Shown piece after piece: positions 59,336-64,000 of a stretch of 64,000 nucleotides of DNA (position 1 is the stretch's first letter; the number at the start of each line of letters is the position of its first letter). Origin of the DNA: Chrysopilus asiliformis (taxonomy: Eukaryota > Arthropoda > Insecta > Diptera > Rhagionidae); contig OZ035962.1 in NCBI GenBank assembly GCA_964034945.1, forward strand, positions 78,947,942 through 79,011,941, in the 5' to 3' direction. The position numbers were made by a program, and so were the translations under genes. Below the pieces are notes generated by a model. That model saw nothing but the letters and a program-made list of their open reading frames with translations, had not been told where the DNA came from and did no database searches.

Positions 59336-59907
59336 ATATTTCCTTGATTCAATCTAAATGCTTGCTCCGGCATCATGCGAAAACAGCTCAAACAATATCG
59401 ATAAATTTTTGTTCACAGATGAATTTTTGCAGTTTTAAACTTTATACCGACCTCTCCTCTCACGCTCGGTAATGCTAATGTGGCGACTTTTGAATCGTTC
59501 GATCGATAAAGGGATTGGGATCCGGTGTTGGATAAATGATCTCGCAGATAAGCATCTTCCTTCCCTTTGGGTCCGATATTCCCCATTAAATAGATCGTGC
59601 CTTAAATAAATTTCCTTCTCATTTTTATTTACCCATCTCGTCCCCTGTAACCCCTCCCCTGCTGTCGCCTGAACAGTTGAATCGGTTTTCATCAGATTTC
59701 TACCAATAGATAATTAGTTTTATTGCAAACTTTCTCGAGAAGAGGAGGATGAGAATATTGTAGGAAGGTCCTGTGTGAACAACACCGACTGCCTTTTACA
59801 TTCTATTTTCTTATGCGAAGCATAATAAAGAATTGTAGTCTTGAAAAGTTTCGACTTCCTAATTTTGTCTAAAAAAATTTCGGATAACTCATGAGGCGAT
59901 TGGAACA

Positions 59908-60560
59908 TTATTGCAAAAATATCTTTCTGTCAGTCAGTCAGTAAGTCTAGTCAGACTGTCAATGTGTCAGTCTGTGTACAAGATTTCTCAAAAAAGTAAT
60001 AGAGCTATAAAATTGGAATTTTACATGCGTGTTTGGTCCTGGAATGGGACGATCCTGCCAATATTTGGTGGATATGGTAATTTCGTTTTTCGGTATTTAC
60101 TCCGAAGCTGCGCGTTTTTCAGTAGCCTTATGTAAGACAAAATTTAGACTAAAATTTCCTAAACTTTTGTCCTACACTAGGACTCAATATCTCAAGCCGT
60201 TATCGAGATGTAAGTTAATTTAAAAAAAAATCCATTTTTCCAATTTTCTCGAAAACTCACTGGTTTTAAGTGGTTAAATGTATGAGATGAATTGAACAGA
60301 ACAATATTTAGCACAATTCTGTCTTTTCTGATATCGTTATTGAGATATTTTCATTAAAAAGTAAAAAAAAAAGATTTTTGCGAATTTATTTCAAACTAAA
60401 TATGGATTTCGAAAAAAAAATTAAAAAAGAATTAAAGATTATGAAATTCTCGTTTTTTTATTATTTTGCACCGTAAATCGATATCTTTAACCGTTGGTGA
60501 GATATTTCAGATTTTGTGAAATAAAAATTCATGTTTTTATATACATCAAAATTTTATTCG
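59908..60560 (+). mobile_element. GTCAGTCAGT-repeat element, copy 2
   Basis: A GTCAGTCAGTCAGT tract and a GTCAGACTGTCAATGTGTCAG stretch (59927-59978, with one interruption) are followed by AATAGAGCTATAAAATTGGA and TGTTTGGTCCTGGAATGGGA, the same order as 27265-27680. The right border is uncertain. Confidence 0.55.
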
Positions 60561-60916
60561 TCAGATTTTGTTGTAAATTGCTCACAAATGTAGATTTTGT
60601 ATGAGAAAATGTGCAGTTCGGATCAGATATTTTGTCTCTTTATTTGGGAAATTTGCAGCAATTGTTAAGCAATTGGTGTGCACTCTAAGATCTGTGGTGA
60701 CAAACCACGATCAAATCGACTTAAAACAAAACTGAGTTTTTATTATAGTATCACCGTATTCTCCATATCTCAATGGATATATACACAAAATTTTGTTTTT
60801 TCCTACGTTGTTTTAACCGAAGTTAGAAACACAGCTTAATCCACTTAACGATGAGATGAAACCTTTCTTACGTAACCAAACTTCATATGATGAATTGATT
60901 GGGTAGAATCTTCAAA

Positions 60917-61244
60917 TCATATTAATATATAAAAATGAGTTGGTGTCTGTCTGTCTGTCTGTCTGTCTGTTCCTCTTTCACGCAAATACGGCTGAACCGA
61001 TTGACTTGAAATTTGGCATGAGTGTCTGTGGTAGTTCTGATTTCAACATAGGTAAAGGAAAAAGTAGCTCAAGGGCTGGGGGGAGCAAGGGGAGGGGATA
61101 AAGTAATCTCGAAACTTAGTTTTCCCTCTATGTTACCCTTTCGCGGGGAAACTACCGAGCCGATTGGCCTGAAGTTTAGCTCCAACATAGACCATAAAAA
61201 AAATTGAAAAAACTTAACCCGGCAACGACGGGTATGCAAGCTAG
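60917..61244 (+). mobile_element. 328-bp non-autonomous Helitron-type element
   Basis: It begins TCATATTAATATATAAAA after A, carries a TGTC run (60945-60970) and CTGAACCGATTGACTTGAAA, and ends with hairpin ACCCGGCAACGACGGGT, seven bases, then CTAG followed by T. No Rep/helicase frame. Confidence 0.8.
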
Positions 61245-62814
61245 TATTTTTATAAAAAAAAAAACTTTAAAAACTCGAGAACTAATTGATGTAGAAAGTT
61301 GAAATTTGGCATGGAACAAGCTTTTATCAAAAGATAAACCTCTTTCAAAAATGGGAAAAATTGAACCACCCCTTACTCAATACAAATGGAAAAGATTTTT
61401 GCGATTTTCTTGAAAAATGTCGATTTTCCAAAATTTCATTTGAGAGAGAATGCACAAAACCTAGTCAAATTCGGTTAAGGTTTAGTTTAGTTGTAGAAGT
61501 CGATTTTATAATTTTCTTTACATACATGCATACACACCAACACATGCAAATGAAGGTTTTAAAAACCCGGATACCAAAATCTTCATTTAAAAAAAACATA
61601 CACAAATCTCGACTTAAACGAATTGAGTTCAAAAACTACAAAAAAAATTATATTCCATTTCGAGCCCATCATCATCAATTTCAAATGATTAAAAAATAAT
61701 ATCTTTAATAAATCGCAAAAGTAATTAATTGGAAAATTTAAACGGATCTTTCCGAATAATTTGTTTCTTCATTTATTAAATAACAAAAATGGAAATCTTT
61801 AGTCCGATTGCGACCGATTGCAGCAATTTGTTGAATTTTGGGGCGGGAGGATTTAAAACCACCAACAACGAATGAGTTTTTTGGATTTTTATTGCATTTC
61901 ACCCGATTTCATTTACGGATTTTATTTTCAACTGAATTAAATCAATTCTGCTTATTCTTCACGATATTTTAAACGTGGTGTATTTCTTTGGTTAATTCTT
62001 TAATGATGATTTATGAAAGGTTTAATTGTGTAATGCGTATATTTGCCATTGAATTTAACTTTTTCGGAGTCTTTTAGTGTTACAAAAGCCCACAAATATA
62101 TCAGTCGAATTCAATTAACAATTTTTCACTAATCTGGAGCATATTTTTTTTTCGAAAATATCACGTTTATTTTTGTCCGCAAATTTTCAATTCCATTGTG
62201 ATTTTAATCTAAAGCTGCTTTATTGAAATTTGATTCGAGAATTGTGAAATTTTAAATTGAAAAGGATTTTAAAATACGTTACAGATATTTATAAAATGGG
62301 TCACACCACAGATGTTTCATCATTGCAAAATGCCTATATTTTTTTGATTTATACACCAAAAAACTCAAGCTCTTAAATCTCCAAATATGTTAAGAGAAAA
62401 AAAACGTATAAATTGAAAAAAAAAAACAAATTTTGTGCAAGAAACTGGTCCAAGCAGGAGATCAGACACTATTAACAATTTTAATGGCATTCTCTAAATA
62501 GTGCAAGATGTCAGAAATTCCATAAAACCGAATTAAACTACAATCTCATATGACTAGAGCAAAAAAATGTTGAATTATGTTACCATTAGATGACTTTTTA
62601 ATAAAAAAAAAAGATGCTCTAACACGATCGTGGTCATCGTCTTCGTGACGAATTAATTGAATTAAGAATCCAGGAAATTTATGCGACCGCTCCATATAAA
62701 ATCTTTTTGAAAATTTTTTTGGTGTTGTTTTTGTAGCTGTTGTTGGTCATATATGAATTTGGTCAGTGGTCATAAATTTTACTCTAAGCCAGATATCGTT
62801 CATCTGTGTACCTA
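61245..62814. other. No gene seen
   Basis: AT-rich, nothing recognisable; the frame at 61361-61699 has no motif. Confidence 0.4.
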
Positions 62815-63804
62815 CACGGAAAAAAATATACATAGGGATATTACCCAAGGCGTCTTTGGTAAATGAGTTTTGTATGAAATTTTGGTTATCTAATTTTTTT
62901 TGGTTAAATTATCGAAAAAATTGATTGAAATACCTGCGTAAAAAATTTGGTAAAATAACTAAAAAACATTGGTAGATTCATCCAAGATTTTGTGCAAACT
63001 ATTTCCCAAAATTTACCCAAGGCCAGGGTTATAATGAACAGTGCCTTAGGTAAATTATGTTTGGATGCCTGCAGCAGGTAATTAGACTACTAGTAGAACT
63101 GCGCCACACTTGTGCATGACGAAAAAATGGCGACGATTTTGTTAGTCGATTCGTCAGTTCTAAAAACTCGATTTTAAAGCGATTCCAATAATTTTTCATA
63201 AAACTGATGCAAAAAATCAGTTTTGGGAAAGCATTTCTTAGTTTAGACATTAGTTGAAATGGTTTTTTGAAATATTTTTTATGCCCTGAAAAAAAGATTT
63301 CGATAATTTTTTCCCATTTTCGAAAAATACTAAACGCGAATAGTATTTTTTCGAGGTAACACAACAACATTCGTCGAGAGAATTCATTCGTTTGAAGTTT
63401 TTGTAAGAAAAATAATTCAAAATAAATTATTTTCATTTCGCATCATATTGGTCGTCATAAAACATTTCCTCCATACGAATATTCAATATAGAAACTATCA
63501 GAAACAAACACGCATCTCTTAATTTTTAAAGTCATCACACTAAAACAATTTCCGCTCATTAGTTACATATATTAAATTCTATGAACACACACTAAGCAAG
63601 AAACAGAAAGAGATTCCATATCAACAAGAGAGATTTGTTTTATGGGTTAAATTACAAAACCCTTGGTTATTTTGCCAAATCTCATTTTATACCAAAGAAT
63701 TTTGGGTAAAACACCAAAAATCTTGGTAGGCTGGAAATAAACCAAGATCTTGGGTAAACTATACCAGGATTTTGGTTATTTTCACCTAAGTTTTTCTTTG
63801 CGTG
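62815..63804. mobile_element. CACGG-ended element, 990 bp
   Basis: It begins CACGGAAAAAAATATAC and ends with the complement of CACGCAAAGAAAAACTTAGG, with TA outside both ends. Subterminal DNA on both sides is full of inverted CCAAGATTTTGG / TTGGTAAAAT words. No transposase motif was found. Confidence 0.65.
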
Positions 63805-64000
63805 TACGCAGTTTTCTGGGGATTTTTTTCTCAGCTAACTGCCTGAAGAACTTTTTAAGATAAGTTGCTCACTGACTAATGAAAATCTCCGCGGACGATA
63901 CCGTGGTTAATTTAGAGATTTTGTGGTAACGAGATCGAGTCTTTGCTCCCAATTAAGGTGAAAAAATCATCGTTAAAGATCGTTACTGTTTGGAAAGGTG
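63805..64000. other. No gene seen
   Basis: Nothing recognisable. Confidence 0.4.

Noticed and set aside
1..64000. CRISPR arrays, operons, rRNA genes, LTR retrotransposons or complete autonomous transposons
   Set aside because: Regular repeats are satellites or MITEs, the DNA is clearly eukaryotic, and no reverse transcriptase, integrase, intact DDE transposase or Rep/helicase frame was seen.

Overview
This is a 64 kb stretch of AT-rich, repeat-rich eukaryotic nuclear DNA, almost certainly from an insect. The one gene I can identify with confidence encodes a Knirps-family orphan nuclear receptor (Knirps / Knirps-like / Eagle type), and this family is known from arthropods. A lower fly is plausible, but nothing here fixes the species.

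The receptor gene lies on the minus strand in two visible coding exons. Exon A (22349-22426) encodes the start methionine and the whole first zinc finger. Exon B (10310-11149) encodes the second finger, the Kni box, a Q/N-rich linker, a CtBP-type PIDLSVK motif and the stop. The two join in phase 0 across an 11,199-bp intron into a 305-residue protein. A good splice acceptor directly abuts the ATG, so at least one further 5' exon probably lies to the right of 22427. I saw no other gene with a recognisable product. Two other open frames (58393-58836 plus, 35751-36050 minus) are listed as unrecognised.

Most of the remaining explainable sequence is mobile DNA, mainly non-autonomous DNA transposons whose terminal inverted repeats (TIRs) and target-site duplications (TSDs) can be read directly. 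They include: hAT elements with 8-bp duplications (6.3-7.3, 13.4-16.1, 13.7-14.6, 17.9-18.2 kb); PIF/Harbinger-like MITEs with 3-bp TTA/TAA or CWG duplications (15.1-15.9, 15.2-15.7, 38.2, 38.9, 51.9-52.2, 56.6-57.2 kb); a TTAA element (1.8 kb); pogo/Tigger-like elements (32.4, 46.35 kb); a 4-bp-duplication MITE family (33.7, 46.0 kb); a dead mariner (22.8-23.7 kb); Helitron-type elements ending in hairpin plus CTAG (46.3, 60.9 kb); and a group with CAC... termini flanked by matching pyrimidine-purine dinucleotides (2.5, 23.2, 29.7, 37.9, 47.7, 62.8 kb). Five copies of one family (3.4, 13.6, 21.5, 23.8, 33.7 kb) have the build of HINE/DINE-1 (Helentron-associated) elements: subterminal inverted repeat, GTCC/GTCT microsatellite core, inverted partner repeat, 3' palindrome and T-rich borders.

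The receptor intron is a stack of insertions. Five elements nest inside one another between 13438 and 16094, and their order of arrival can be reconstructed. Non-repetitive blocks (about 11.2-13.2, 19-21.4, 24.4-26.8, 27.7-29.6, 34.7-37.9, 42.5-46.0, 48.2-51.8 and 53.1-56.6 kb) hold no gene I can support and are the natural places to look for receptor enhancers. One of them contains a compact 17-of-18-pair hairpin at 29.4 kb that resembles a microRNA precursor.
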